From Alviniconcha marisindica (lineage: Eukaryota; Mollusca; Gastropoda; Provannidae): a DNA stretch of 64,000 nt. The notes beneath the pieces were generated by a model. The model saw nothing but the letters and a program-made list of their open reading frames with translations, was not told where the DNA came from and did no database searches. Of this stretch, positions 1 to 12,788 are shown piece by piece. A program made the translations under genes and the position numbers. Every line of letters begins with the position of its first letter. The first letter of the stretch is position 1. The DNA lies in the NCBI GenBank assembly GCA_018857735.1, contig JABMCL010002130.1, positions 277,501 to 341,500 of the forward strand. Direction: 5' to 3'.

Positions 1-27
1 AACAAACAAAAACAAGCAAACGAACAC

Positions 28-28
<1 letters not shown>

Positions 29-110
<82 letters not shown>
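29..110. repeat. (AC)n microsatellite
   Basis: About 41 uninterrupted AC dinucleotides, followed by an A-rich stretch to about 160. Open frames across it are only translated repeat. Confidence 0.97.
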
Positions 111-112
<2 letters not shown>

Positions 113-314
113 GAAAAAGAAAAAAGAAAAAAAGAAAAGAAGGACAAAAAGCAAAAGCGAATGGACCATGAGAAAAATGACAAGAAATAAAAAAACAAGA
201 GGACTAGGCAGAAATGACAGCCCTGAGATTCAAAAAAGGAGACATCAAACATCCCCGGCCGCCCTTCTGAGTATATCACCAATCGAAAGCTCAAGTGATT
301 TTTTTTTAAATTTA

Positions 315-371
315 CCCCCCCCCCCCCCCACCACCCCACCCACACACCCCCCCCCCCCCCTCCCCCCCTCC
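315..371. repeat. Poly-C tract with interruptions
   Basis: Runs of C broken by a few A and T bases. The complementary strand is G-run DNA with G-quadruplex potential. The proline-rich open frame across it is a by-product of the C-run. Confidence 0.9.
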
Positions 372-375
372 TTTT

Positions 376-1889
376 AGCCTCATTCTTCCTCAGCGACTCA
401 GCCCCACAACCACGCAGTCGCTCTTCATTCTCCTCTACCTCACTTTCACTTTTACGATTTGAACTTTTCATTTTTCATCTGGACTCTCTGGCCCTCACTT
501 GATGAAGCCATTGATCGTCGATAGGCACGAAGACAGTCAACAATTCGGGGCCGAAAGCCACGACCTTTTCTCGCTGTCGCTTTGACTGCGATGGTCATTG
601 GACACGACTTTTCCAGACCCAGACCGTTGTACTTCGCTCCGTCTTCCTTTCAGTGGGCGGCAGATGGGAGAGACAGACAGACAAAAGCTGGATCAGACAC
701 AGGACCTATAATACAAACAGCTGTCCAATCATCTTCACGAACAACCCACTGCGGTTCACGATTCAGTCAGCATGCACAGCAAACAGACGAAGGTCGACTC
801 GTCGGCTCCTCCACTTTGTCTCAACAGCCTCGGTCGCCCCGTGTCTCAGGGAGGGCAAGAAGCAGAAATGGCCGCTTCTCCAATCGTTTGTTCTCAGATT
901 GTTGCGAAAATGACAACTGCCATACCCCCGACTAATAGCCTTGTTAAGGGTCTCGGGTTAACCGACACGGCTCGTCTTTTTGACCTTTTTCTCATCAGTT
1001 ACATATCCTATAGCCCACAATCCACTATCCTTGCACGTGCGCCTTGACCTTTTCCTCGCGCGCACGCGCCGCCAGAGGTGGCCCGGGTCCGAGCCCGACT
1101 CTGTATCACTCTGCGCATGTCAGCACGCGTGCGCCGGGCGTGCTCTGTCCGAGCCTGGACCCTGGCTTTTAGATTAATTCCTGTTTGATATGCAAACAGC
1201 AATTTTGGATGTGAATATAGAGAGAGCGGATTTGCCCATCGAACTGTCGGGGAGAGGGGAAATCTATAAGGCCGGGCTTGAAAAGACGCTCGCACCCTCA
1301 GGTCCCTGGCTTCAATGGCGTTATTTGGTCTCCAAGAAGTCCCCTTAGGGGGGAATCCGGCACGGGCGCGAGATGAAAACTGTGTTTATTTCGTTTATTC
1401 AAATTTGTATCCTATCCCCCACCTCAATACGGCCCTCATACTCCCCCTTCCGGTTCTCTAACGCCCTGTGTTTGTCCCCCCTGATCGTTCTTTCGTGTGA
1501 GGAGGCGAGAACAGGAAGTGGGGTCCGAGAAAACATGGCCGCCCGCCACAAAAGTTGGGAATCTCTAAATCATTTCGGCGTGCTCATGCTGTCGGAATAA
1601 TGTTTTCCTACGGAAGCGCTCATGACAGCAGCGCTGTAGCAATTGCAGATGCCTGTCTCCTGAATAGGGGAATATTGACGGGATGAAAGGGGGCTGATCG
1701 GAAACGAACTTACGCTTCTGAGGTCCCCGGCACTCTCCGTTTTTGAAACTGTCGTTGATGGCAAAGTCATGTCACGAATCAATATTATTACGAGCTTGGC
1801 CCGAAGCGTCCGGATCTTGGGTGTTTAGCTTCAAATATTGGCTGGCAGCAGGCTACATAGGACTGACCTCATTTCAATTCATTTCATTC
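376..1889. other. Unique intergenic sequence with a CpG-rich patch
   Basis: No gene recognised. Bases 1030-1160 are dense in CpG, with several GCGC and CGCG steps and a TGCGCATGT motif, unlike the flanks. This could be a small CpG-rich regulatory patch, but no TATA box, exon or splice pair follows it. The short overlapping frames on both strands show no domain. Confidence 0.5.
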
Positions 1890-2869
<980 letters not shown>

Positions 2870-3020
2870 GTTATTGTGCGTTCTTAGACTGTAAATCTTT
2901 GATACATTTATATTTTATTTCTTTGTTTGTTTATTATTCATATGTAGCACCCACGTTTCTACTGAACGGAATAAAGACGTACCTGACTTGACTTGACAAG
3001 TCAGATCAAGTCAAGTCAAG
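2870..3020 (+). mobile_element. Candidate retrotransposon 3' tail with TGACT-type end
   Basis: An AT-rich stretch is followed by an AATAAA signal (about 2970) and a short tandem TGACTTGACTTGA tail, the layout of many non-LTR retrotransposon 3' ends. The tail is followed by its own inverted copy: 2984-2996 is the exact reverse complement of 3006-3018. The tail CTGACTTGACTTGA recurs near 43742. No reverse transcriptase frame precedes it, so at most this is a 5'-truncated copy. Confidence 0.4.
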
Positions 3021-3231
3021 CCAATATACTTCAATCATGTCTCACAGGGCAATTCAGCTAACTACTAAGGCTCATTAAACAAATTAATGTAAAAAGAATA
3101 TCGGATCAACGTCCAAAGCATCTGGACTGATAAGAATAAACAGACATACTGGAATAAAGCATTTTGTAAAGGAAATCCATTATACAGATTATCAGAGCAG
3201 AAAACATCCCTCTAGCCCACTTCCACAGACC

Positions 3232-3256
3232 CCCCCCCCCCCCCCCCCCACCCACA

Positions 3257-3313
<57 letters not shown>
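3232..3313. repeat. Poly-C run joined to (CA)n
   Basis: An 18-base C run (3232-3249) is followed by about 27 CA dinucleotides (3259-3313). Confidence 0.95.
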
Positions 3314-3315
<2 letters not shown>

Positions 3316-3432
3316 GTACTCCTCACCCACATACATGCACACACCACTAATGTCATCAACCAGACACACTCGCACATCGCTGGATCAAAACACACTACTC
3401 AAACCTAATCAGACAGCTACCCTGGTGTCATT

Positions 3433-3912
3433 ACACACAGTGGTAAAACCACACACAGTGGTAAAACCATACACAGTGGTAAAACCATACACAGTGGTAA
3501 AACCACACACAATGGTAAAACCACACACAATGGTAAAACCATACACACTGGTAAAACCTGACACACAGTGGTAAAACCACACACAATGGTAAAACCATAC
3601 ACAGTGGTAAAACCATACACAATGGTAAAACCAACACAGTGGTAAAACCAGACACTAGGTAAAACCATACACAATGGTAAAACCAGACACAATAGTAAAA
3701 CCATACACAGTGGTAAAACCAGACACAATGGTAAAACCATACACAGTGGTAAAACCAGACACAATGGTAAAACCATACACAGTGGTAAAACCAGACACAA
3801 TAGTAAAACCATACACAGTGGTAAAACCATACACAATGGTAAAACCAGACACAATGGTAAAACCATACACAGTGGTAAAACCAGACACAATGGTAAAACC
3901 AGACACAATGGT
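3433..3912. repeat. 18-bp minisatellite, about 27 copies
   Basis: Tandem copies of ACACAGTGGTAAAACCAT with variation at a few positions (AGTGG/AATGG/AATAG; CCATAC/CCAGAC/CCACAC). The period is a multiple of three, so hexapeptide-repeat frames up to 205 codons stay open on both strands. These are artefacts of the repeat and not genes. Confidence 0.97.
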
Positions 3913-4793
3913 TGTTACCACAGCTTGTGACGGCCACCACCAGAAGGTGAACGTGAAGAAGGCAGCACGTCCACCAGTTCATTTCATCTGCAAAACAAAG
4001 CCACGCAAAACAAACACGTGGGTTACCCAGTCGCTTGCTACACAGCAACCTCGATTTTCCATTTTGCCTCCGAAGAAAGACTAGATACAGACCCAGGTTG
4101 TATCAATAGCGGCATATTGCTTTATAGCGCGCTTACTGCTTATCAATAATTGCCTTAAATGTTGCTTTGTCCGGGAATCTGTAGTCACCGCATTGCTGGA
4201 GAATGAATATAAAGCCCGTGACATTTTGAAATGTATATGAGTATTGTGTTCCAAAGGGCCCCCTTCTGGTTTGAGTATTGACGAAATTGTCAGTAGCGCC
4301 GACAAAAAGAAGGCAATTCACGGATAACTGCAATGATGTGAAGCAATGAAGAGAGTGATTTAGATGCTTCTCGTGTTTCTGGGGTTACGGTGACGTGAGT
4401 GCTTTCAGTGTCTGCCTTATTGTTCTCTTAAGAACTCCAGACTGCACCACGCGCTTGTGGGATTCAAGATTTAATGTTCCTTTATCTCACTCCGAATATC
4501 AAACACGTGGCAAATTGTACATGCATTACAATAAGCAAACACAATAAGTAGCATTTCAAACCAAATAGGAAAGAGAAACCTGTTGGAAATATGCAATCAA
4601 TATCAAAGGGGGACACAAAGCATACTCCCTTCTTAACACATAACTGTGCCGCCAACCTTTCGCATAAAAGTCAAACATGTGTCAGAATGATGTCTATTAG
4701 ATACATAAAACATGTGGTACACTAGACACTTTCGGCATCTCTTTTTGCTTCTTGTTTTTGTTAAGTATCACTTTCATAGCTTCAGACTAGATC

Positions 4794-4798
<5 letters not shown>
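3913..4798. other. Unique intergenic sequence
   Basis: Single-copy sequence without a recognisable gene or RNA. Nothing further can be said from sequence alone. Confidence 0.5.

Positions 4799-4874
<76 letters not shown>
4799..4874. repeat. (GT)n microsatellite
   Basis: About 38 uninterrupted GT dinucleotides. Confidence 0.98.
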
Positions 4875-4876
<2 letters not shown>

Positions 4877-4977
4877 TTTAAATGTATACAGAAAATCGTT
4901 GGACAGCATTGCGTTGAAATGCCAGCTATGTTTATATGTGATATTTGTGCTCTGGCATTTCTTCTTTCTCTGTGATC

Positions 4978-5035
4978 GTCGTGAGGTGGCCCTGTGCGAC
5001 TCAGGAGACGTTAAACTAACAACTAACTCACTCTT
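4978..5035 (+). mobile_element. Possible SINE-like 3' tail ending in ACTAAC units
   Basis: A GTGCGACTCAGGAGACG core is followed by a short run of AACTAAC-type units. This resembles the simple-repeat tails of SINE-like elements, but no tRNA-like head lies just upstream. Any element here is 5'-truncated. Confidence 0.25.
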
Positions 5036-5970
5036 TTCCTGCCTCACCAGCGTCATCATTTTCATCAAAGTTGCTGTCATCAACGTTCTTGGTTCGTTCC
5101 TCTCTTTATGTTGCTGTTGATTCTGTTGCTTTGATTCCAATGGACACGTAACCATGCCGCACTCGCTTCGTCATTATTTCTTCCTTTTAACTCTCCGCCA
5201 AAAGGAGATCAGTTATTATGTGATCTCATGCAGTTGCGTGCCAAGGGAAACCTTTGCGTCATCATTGTTCCGCAAAATGCAGCAAAAAGAACAGATCGCT
5301 GACATTAAATGCCTTTTCTAATTAAAGAAAGTACCCACATGCTTTTTCGGCCGGTAGGTTTCACCTATCAACTGCACTTTGCGGGAAGATAAAAACATGG
5401 GGACGGGGGGTTAGGGGTGGGGGGGGGGGGGGGGGGGCAGGGATCATTCCATGTCGAAAAAGATTTTGTCTTGATTTTCAACTCCCTCTTTAAAGTGTAA
5501 TGAAGTCATTTGTCCAAGCCAACCAATTTTTGCCTGTGTGGGTTTGGTTTTGTCAGCGAGACAATAGCCCATGCTTTCATTTTAAGTGTTAAAGCTCTGG
5601 AGAAGAAGAAGAAGAAGAAGGAGAAGGAAAAAAACAAAAACAAAAAAACGCTCCTGCTTTGAAGTTTAGAAACGGCTTTTATGCCATCTTCAAACACAAA
5701 GTTGCAATCAGGGTGGAAACTGAGGATAAATCTGAGCTGCATTGTTAACTCTTTGAAATGATGACCTTAATACGACATCGGCTGAATGGCTCGGCAGGTG
5801 GCAGACGTTTAGGGAAATAACACCAGATTATAAATAAGTCAGTGGAGATGGCACTGAAAATTGTGTCATCAAGATGCGAAATGTTATTACAAACATTCAC
5901 AAACTGCTTCTAGCCGTAAAGGAAGATTAATCCTAACAACTCAGATGGGAAGAGGCACCAGAGGATGATG
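5036..5970. other. Unique intergenic sequence with a G-run
   Basis: Mostly single-copy. It contains a G-run of about 20 bases (5418-5437) and a short GAA tract (about 5600-5630). No gene recognised. Confidence 0.5.
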
Positions 5971-6254
5971 CGGGGGGGGGGGGGGGGGGGTGGAGGAGTG
6001 GGGGAGAAGAAGGGGAGGCGGGGGTATTTAGTTGGAATTGGATTTTAACCTCCTGTCCACCCACGTGAGGTCAACTCAGGGCGAGATGGGGGTGGGGGTG
6101 TGGGGGTGGGTGGGGGTGGGGGCGTGCTTGAGGAAGTGATTCCAATTCTGGGTGAAGATGGTAGTACCTTTGTCAAGGGCAGTCGTAACAAAGTATCATG
6201 ACGAGTTTATTTTCTTTCCTTCTTTTATTTGGGGGGGGGGGGGGGGGGGGGGGG
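5971..6254. repeat. G-run cluster with G-quadruplex potential
   Basis: Three G-rich patches: a run near 5971-5991, a block at 6088-6122 made of GGGGGT-type units, and a run at 6231-6254. The middle block has more than four G-tracts separated by 1-3 bases, which fits the intramolecular G-quadruplex rule on the + strand. Confidence 0.85.
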
Positions 6255-6444
6255 TACATTTGGGTGCAACTGTGTGCGAAATTCATTCATGGTTTTATTG
6301 AGAGAAGCAAGGTAACTTATTTCTGGTAATGCAAAAGAAGCCCCCACCCACCTCACACACCCATAAAATTACACCCCAGTCCCACCCCCCTGCCCCACAT
6401 CATGCCCCGAAAAAGAAAGAAAGAAAAAAGATAGGAAAGAAAAG
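6255..6444. other. Unique sequence with purine-rich stretches
   Basis: Short single-copy stretch ending in A/G-rich sequence. No gene. Confidence 0.5.
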
Positions 6445-6715
6445 AAAAAACGATAATGAACTACCAGAAATAAACTGATGACGATGATGAACTACCACAG
6501 ACAGATTGAGAAAAATAATGAACTACCAGAAAGAAACTGATAATGAACTGCCAGTAATACATTCATCAAGACATGAGTTACCAGAAATACACCGATAAAG
6601 ATAATGGACTACCAGAAATAAACTGATTATGATAATGACCTACCAGAAACAAACTGGTAAAGATAATTAACTGCCAGAAATAAATAGATAAAGATACCAA
6701 AATACTAGAAATAAA
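6445..6715. repeat. Degenerate ~30-bp minisatellite
   Basis: About eight diverged copies of a unit built around AACTACCAGAAATAAACTGA with GATAATG or GATAAAG spacers. Copy divergence is high, so the array is old. Confidence 0.8.
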
Positions 6716-6825
6716 ATACGCTGAATTAATACACCAGTAGAACAGAATAACCCCGCTTTTGTCTACCGTGTCATTGGTGCCTGAATTGTTTGGATGAATA
6801 TGCTTTGTTAAGCGACAGCGATGCG

Positions 6826-6973
6826 GGTTTATTGTCTTCGTTATTGTTGTTGCTGTTAACTGGTTTACTGTCTTCGTTGTTGCTGTTAACTGGTTTACTG
6901 TCTTTGTTGTTGTTGTTTTTTTGAACTGGTTTATTGTCTTCATCATTGTTGTTGCTGTTAACTGGTTTATTGG
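6826..6973. repeat. ~45-bp repeat with TTG-rich units
   Basis: Four copies of a unit containing TGTTAACTGGTTTACTGTCT and variable GTT triplet runs. The minus-strand frame gives Lys-Pro-Val-Asn-Ser-Asn-Asn-type repeats and has no domain. Confidence 0.85.
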
Positions 6974-7395
6974 CGCCCGCCTCGATCCCACTCCCCCGCC
7001 ATAGCCTATCTGCCGTGTAACAAATAGCGCAATCTATCTTCTTTAAATGTTGCTGTACGTCCACAGAGACCGTACTGACCCTTGCGGACGGGAGCCCAGG
7101 ACAGCCACCTCGACTTTCACACAGTTCCTGAGCTCTGAGACTGAGCAGGCAGCTACAGCTATCGCACTGAACCCTTTCCCTCCCCTTAGCATGTCATATG
7201 CCGTCATTCGAAAAATGTTTTCAGTCTGCCTGTAGGACTCTGTACTCACTGTACGGATTCCAGCTTCTGTGAAAGCTTAACGTAAAACGCACTTCTCAAA
7301 CGCAGCATGTTTGCACGCCTTAACCTTTGTGGAGACTGATCTTGGAAGGAAACGGGAGTAAAAAATGTTTAAGTTGTTGGTAGTGAAGGGGTTAA
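6974..7395. other. Unique intergenic sequence
   Basis: Frames of 60-70 codons exist on both strands, but none shows a domain or splice context. No gene called. Confidence 0.5.
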
Positions 7396-7565
7396 TATGA
7401 TGATGATGAGGAGGAGGAGCAGGATGGGCTGGTAGTGACGATGATGATGGCTATGGTGGTGGTGGTGGTGGTGGTGGTGGTGGTGGTGGTGGTGGTGGTG
7501 GTGGTGTGATGATGATGATGATGATGATGATGATGACGTAGTGGTGATGGTAGTTGTGTTGGGGG
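7396..7565. repeat. GAT/GGT trinucleotide compound repeat
   Basis: GAT/GAG triplets, then about 18 GGT triplets (7458-7504), then GAT triplets (7507-7536). The poly-His and poly-Ser frames on the minus strand are repeat translations. Confidence 0.95.
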
Positions 7566-8445
7566 AGGGAGGGCTGAAGGGGAGCATAACGAGGATCAAT
7601 AACAAATATGAAAGAGGTGCGTTTTACTCCTTCCCTACAAATTAGAAGATTTATTTCTCGTTGTTCTCTGTTTCTTCAAAACAATAACCTCTGTGAGCAA
7701 AAGAGCGCATTCCTCAACCAATCACGGTGTTTGTACAACCACTAGTAAAGACACCCCAATACACCGATGTCTCCAATAATGTCAGATTCCTCATCAAAGG
7801 ACCAGTGTCACGGAGTGCAAGAAGCCACCACACCGGAAGTCCCCCTGCCAAGGGAAGGAATCCTTGTCCGGTACGGGAGGTAAGCGCGTACAAACGGACA
7901 TTGCCAGTCATCTCCATTTCCTCGATGGTTTAAACTATTTATCGAGCTCAGTAGGCTAGCCGAGTATCTCCGTGCAAAAGAAAAGCACCAATCGACGCCT
8001 TCGACACAAAAAAGAGCGGGGTGCAAGAAACAATCCCAGAATTCAGTGGGCGCCGGAACAGGGGCAGACGACTCTCCGTGGTGGCAGGTGACGACCGGGC
8101 ATGACAGTCCTTGGCGACAGTTCACATTTGGGTACATTTCTGTCTGCAGACTGCAACGTAGCGGTGCTGATCACACGCTTCGTAAGAGCTGCCCAGCCGG
8201 TGCGACGCCTACGCCGGGTTCGGCTTGCAAAAAAACAAAGGGTCGCTGTAGAAAAATCAATGACAACATTCTCGATGCAGCTTAGTTCACAGAGTGGGTT
8301 GGTGTGGGTCCTTCTTCCTGTTTCAGTCACTGACTTAATTAACTTTTCATCATCGGTTTACGCCACTGTAAACCTCCACAGATGGTGCTACTGTCCAGGA
8401 TGGTGTGTGTTGCGATCCCCGCGCTAGCGGTGTGGTTGTAGTTAC
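7566..8445. other. Unique intergenic sequence
   Basis: Single-copy block. A donor-like GAG/GTAAGC lies at 7876-7881, but no convincing acceptor or domain precedes it. Overlapping frames near 8045-8430 occur in several registers on both strands, which is not how a real exon looks. Confidence 0.5.
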
Positions 8446-8575
8446 ATACTCGACACTTAACGCCCAGTTACTTAGTAACTGAATTTTAATGTCCTGTTAA
8501 CCTACCAGGGGCAAATCGGGACGCTCAAACTCTGTCATGGGCAAAATGTAATGCACATTTCAAAACTCTTCGAAT
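8446..8575 (+). mobile_element. Dispersed repeat fragment, family shared with 58220-58305
   Basis: An ordered set of short matches (GTCCT, AACC, GGAC, TCAAACT, TGTCAT, GCAAAA, GCACATTTCAAA) recurs in the same order at about 58220-58305. The first half resembles about 25166-25215. This looks like an old, diverged interspersed repeat. The family is unknown. Confidence 0.4.
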
Positions 8576-8608
8576 ACAATTATGTGAACGCTTTCTCTAG
8601 TGAAACCT

Positions 8609-8775
<167 letters not shown>

Positions 8776-9009
8776 AACAAAAACATCCATGTACAAATCG
8801 ACGTATGTATAAATTGTATGTATCAAAGAATACATACACAAACGTCAGACACTGTTTTTCAAAGAATTAATTCCTTCAAAATTGCTATTGTTAAAAAAGA
8901 AAAAGCATAAAAGATAAGACCTGCTGGTACCGTCGACCATTTCATCCGATTTATCGATACCAGATTAAAAAGATAAAGAAGAATGGACACAAACAATAAC
9001 CCCCAGGAG
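8776..9009. other. Unique intergenic sequence
   Basis: Single-copy AT-rich sequence. Nothing recognised. Confidence 0.5.
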
Positions 9010-9098
9010 AAGAGAGAAGGGAGGAGTCAGGAAGCCAGAACTGATTCCTGGTAGCAGGTAAAGCATACAAAGCTACGTTCTGAGCCACTCCAGGCTTA
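9010..9098 (+). mobile_element. SINE 3'-region fragment matching the 52.9-kb SINE
   Basis: GAGAAG...GCAGGTAAAGCAT.CAAAGCTA..TTCTGA aligns collinearly with 52917-52988, downstream of the tRNA-like head there. The match runs about 70 bp with small indels. No A or B box precedes it here, so this is a 5'-truncated or partial copy. Confidence 0.5.
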
Positions 9099-9971
9099 AA
9101 GGTGCCCATATTGGAGCTGGTGAACTCGTCTTTGGATTGGTGCGTCGATATGAAAGAAATTGTTCTGACTACAGACTCTGGCAGGCATAACCGCTATGAA
9201 ATAGCAGCTACTGTATCTTGCTATAGCCGTGCAAGTGCAACAATGCAATTTTTTGCTGACCTTTTGGGTTTTCAGTGTTGCTCAAAAATTATGACCTACA
9301 CGGCTGTTTGGGTGTTATAAATCCAATACACAACAGTTTAATAAGTAATTGAGGGTTTGGTCAAGATTATACGCCAAAATAAAACAAAAGCGAAAAACAA
9401 AAAAGCAAACAACAAAAAGAGACAATTTTTGGACCACCTTTCAAACCAGTTAAAACAAAGCAACTTCTTCCGGTTAAGAAAATATATAAAAAAGAGAAAC
9501 AAAAGTGTCTGTTTCAGATGCCTGTGGTGACGAAGCTGGAAGATGGGGCTGGTTGCAGGCCAGACGCCCTTATTTTAATGCATAGCTGTGTCTGAAGCCC
9601 AGTGCACGCAGGCTTCGGCTTTGCACATGATTTTCTCAATTACTGCCAGAACGGCTCCATGTCAAGAGCTTCGTCAGCCGCAGGTGCGAGTGAAAATTGG
9701 AATAATCAGAGACACACACATACATATAAACGTTTCCCTGACTGGCGAAATGCAGGCCGGGAGGGCCTTTATCGCTTCCTTTGACGTTGACGGAGTGTGA
9801 GTGAAGCCGGCACGGTCCGAAGTGTGTTCCTTGGTGGGTGCTGTTTCTACTCCTCTAGTCGCTGCATGCATTTGTGGGTCGAACCGTAGTTTCCGCTGCG
9901 TGATAAGTACTCTTCGTCAGTTTAAACACGGCCCAATCAATGGCCAGTCATTCCTTCTCTTCTTCTTCTTC

Positions 9972-9972
<1 letters not shown>
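9099..9972. other. Unique intergenic sequence
   Basis: Single-copy. Short frames of 60-72 codons show no domain. Nothing recognised. Confidence 0.5.
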
Positions 9973-10053
<81 letters not shown>

Positions 10054-10170
10054 GTTTTTTGTTTTTGTTTGTTTTGTTGTTGTTTTGTTTCTGTTTTTGT
10101 TTTGTTTTGTTTGCTTGCTTGCTTTTCTTGCTGTTGTTTTCTTTTGCTTTCTCTGGTTTCTTTTTTTAAG
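9973..10170. repeat. (GT)n microsatellite with T/G-rich 3' flank
   Basis: About 40 GT dinucleotides (9973-10052) pass into degenerate TTTTG/TTG repeats up to 10170. The Cys/Val frames are repeat translations. Confidence 0.95.
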
Positions 10171-10339
10171 AGCATAGGTTTCACGTTCAGCTACTCACAC
10201 TGAAAGGGTGAATTTTCAGTTTGCCATCCATGATCTTTGTTGACAACACAACAGCTTTTCGTTACTGATTTACAGACTGTGATACAGCAATGGTCGACGG
10301 CTTCTTCAAACTGGACTGATGGTGATCTGCGCAGGGCAT
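10171..10339. other. Unique intergenic sequence
   Basis: Nothing recognised. Confidence 0.5.
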
Positions 10340-10401
10340 GCTCAGTGGTGTGCAGAGTCTGCTCAGTGGTGTGGAGAGTCTGCTCAGTGGTGTGGAGAGA
10401 C
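10340..10401. repeat. 21-bp tandem repeat, three copies
   Basis: Three copies of GCTCAGTGGTGTGGAGAGTC plus one base. They are nearly identical, so the duplication is recent. Confidence 0.9.
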
Positions 10402-10730
10402 CAAGAAGACCGACTGGCCGTGACAGCAAAGCAGCCGTCACAAGTGACAGAGCCGGCTGTGAACAAATGTGAATAACCTTGGACACTCGGTGATTGTGCG
10501 GACACAAGTCCAAGAACATCGTCACTGACACTATCGAACACTAATACTAGTACTGCTAGTACTTCTACCCATAACAGTAAGAAGAAGAAGGAAAAAGAGA
10601 TTTAAAAAAATTCACAAGCGAAATATATTCAGTCTTGATCAGTGACGCTTGATTTACGGTGAATTTTGGTCTGGAAGTAAACAAAATTTTGCAGTAGATC
10701 GTTTCTGTAAATTTGCTGTTCCGTAATGAG
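10402..10730. other. Unique intergenic sequence
   Basis: Nothing recognised apart from short A-rich stretches. Confidence 0.5.
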
Positions 10731-10860
10731 CCCTCCCCCCCCCCCTCCTCCCCCCCCCTCCTCCCCCCCCCCCCCCCCCCCCCCCCCCCGCCTCTCGCTC
10801 CGCTTTTCAGTGTGTGTGTGTGTATGTGTGTATGCGTGTGTGTACGTTTGTGTGTGGACG
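10731..10860. repeat. Poly-C/CCT tract followed by degenerate GT repeat
   Basis: A C-run with a few T interruptions (10731-10789) is followed by imperfect GT repeats. Proline-rich and glycine-rich frames are artefacts. Confidence 0.9.
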
Positions 10861-10904
10861 CTTGCGCGCGTGGTCACACATCACCATTTTTTTAATGTCT
10901 GTGT

Positions 10905-11041
10905 CTGTCTCTGTGTATTCATATCTATAATCAAGCATCTGATTCAGGTGTCTGTGTATTCATATCTATAATCAAGCATCTGATTCAGGTGTCTATCTGT
11001 ATGTATTCATATCTATAATCAAGCATCTGATTCAGGTCCCG
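10905..11041. repeat. 41-47-bp tandem repeat, three copies
   Basis: Three copies of a unit containing TATTCATATCTATAATCAAG and CATCTGATTCAGGT. The copies are almost identical, and the third carries a 6-bp insertion. Confidence 0.92.
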
Positions 11042-12414
11042 GAGGGACTGATGCCCCCAATGGGCTCTGTATAATGGGAGCAGCACACCTTTTTTGTCTT
11101 TACGTGCGGTTTTTGCTTCTTTCTTTGTGTTTGTTTCTTGTTGTTTTTCTCCGAATTTACTCTGTTTAAGGTCTTCCAGGCCTAAATATAATTCCCCAAC
11201 AATCAATTACTCGCTTGGTGCTGCTGCTTTTTTCTTTCCTTTTCTGTTTTCACTCTACACTTAGAGCTAAACACACACACACGCATGCACGTACGAGCGT
11301 CTGTTTGGTGTTTGGTGTGAGTGCCCGTGTATAAGAAGCCGTAAGCCCAGAGCGAAGCAGACATTTCGGAAACGCGCCTTTAATGAAACAATTTATGCTT
11401 TTTTGTTGTTGGCGTTCCGTGTTTTTCTGTTTTGTTTTTGTTCAGTTTTTTTGTGTGTTAAAGAACAGATTTAGGAAACTGCACGAGGGCACGGCGGTCG
11501 GCTGAGCCATCCAGCGATCTGACCGACCTCCCACCGACACACGAGCCGCCAGCTCCTCAGAAATTAATGAGCTTCTCAGCAAGCGGAAAAAATCTGACCT
11601 CCCAAAAATTCTAGCTCTGCTTGCCATTCATTGGTAATTTGAATGAGAGATAAAAGTTAAGAATCGTTGGAATTGAAGCCTTTTTTCCTTTTTTTAATTT
11701 TTTTTTTTTTTTTTTAGTCCTTTGAGTTTTGTTGGAGGGGCAGATAACGTAGGCCGCGCCATGAGATCGTGTCAATGAAATTGACGTGCAGGTTGTTTGG
11801 TTTCTCCTTACGCGAAAAGAGTCTCGGGCTGAAGATCTACATTTGGTCAATTGAATGAGAGCAAAAAGCCTTCAGTTTCGCCTTATGCTAAACGGAGGAG
11901 CATTTCAATTCGATCTCGTCCGTCAACTGACAAGAAAATATCTTTTGTTTTGAAATTGTGAAGTGCGGATCAGACTTCAACTTGCAAATCGTGCAGTTTT
12001 CAAAGTTCGTCCACATCCACGTAAGCTGATCAGATTAACCTGACACTGCTAAACAGAAGAGGACAAAAGGGGGACAAAAACTGTCAACGACGACGGAGCA
12101 TAATTTTCGATCAATAATTTTGAATGGCTAATTAACTTTAAGTGTTTCTTGGGAAATAAAGAGAAATGAAGGAATTATACAGTACATTGTTTCTGCGTGT
12201 TTGCTGTTCCCTTCGCTGTTCTGTTCCTCGTGTTGCTGATGTTTGTGTGGCAGTAAAGTGGTGAGACCGCCACGTCAAACCGACACAGCACGACACTCAA
12301 AGTGGTGCTAACGCAGTGCTGGTGACAGCGATGATGATAATGACGGAAAATAATTTAAACTAATGAACTGAAGAGAAAGACAATCACTGTAACGATAATA
12401 GTAGCAATAAGAAC
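11042..12414. other. Unique intergenic sequence
   Basis: Repeat-poor stretch apart from T-rich patches (11400-11460, 11680-11717). The block 11460-11640 is well mixed in sequence and could be constrained non-coding DNA, but there is no direct evidence. No gene. Confidence 0.45.
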
Positions 12415-12475
12415 AGATTATTTATGGCGCTCCATCTGGCAACACCCCGGGGCGCTTACAAAGGCCTACATATAC
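12415..12475 (-). mobile_element. Retrotransposon-like 3' tail (GCGC...ATAAATAAT family)
   Basis: Read on the minus strand it gives CCTTTGTAAGCGCC, then GATGGAGCGCCATAAATAAT. The same order of blocks occurs on the + strand at 15590-15640. Such CTTTGTAAGCGC...GGCGC...ATAAAT ends are common in metazoan SINE/LINE 3' regions (general knowledge). The family here is not named. Confidence 0.5.
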
Positions 12476-12704
12476 ACAGTGATGAAGATAACTGAAGATG
12501 ATGAAGAAAAAATTTGCAAAAACACACACACTATTTTGACATGCATATCCTGAAAAGAACAATATAAAAATATAAATAAAAACTATAAAAAATATAAATA
12601 AACGACATAAATATGACCAAGTAATGTGCTGACTCGTCACCCTCTGACCATACCTCCGTCCCATCATGACAAACCAAGTAGAAGTAACAGCAACAACGGT
12701 GGAA

Positions 12705-12706
<2 letters not shown>
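12476..12706. other. Unique AT-rich sequence
   Basis: Nothing recognised. A-rich stretches near 12550-12610. Confidence 0.5.

Positions 12707-12783
<77 letters not shown>
12707..12783. repeat. (GA)n microsatellite
   Basis: About 38 GA dinucleotides. Glu/Arg and Ser/Leu frames are repeat translations. Confidence 0.98.

Positions 12784-12788
<5 letters not shown>

Noticed and set aside
1065..1082. CTCF-like GCCGCCAGAGGTGGCC
   Set aside because: One base short of the usual core spacing; too weak without binding data.
3431..4084. Frames of up to 205 codons across the 18-bp repeat
   Set aside because: The period is a multiple of three, so all frames stay open. The peptides are pure repeat and exist on both strands.
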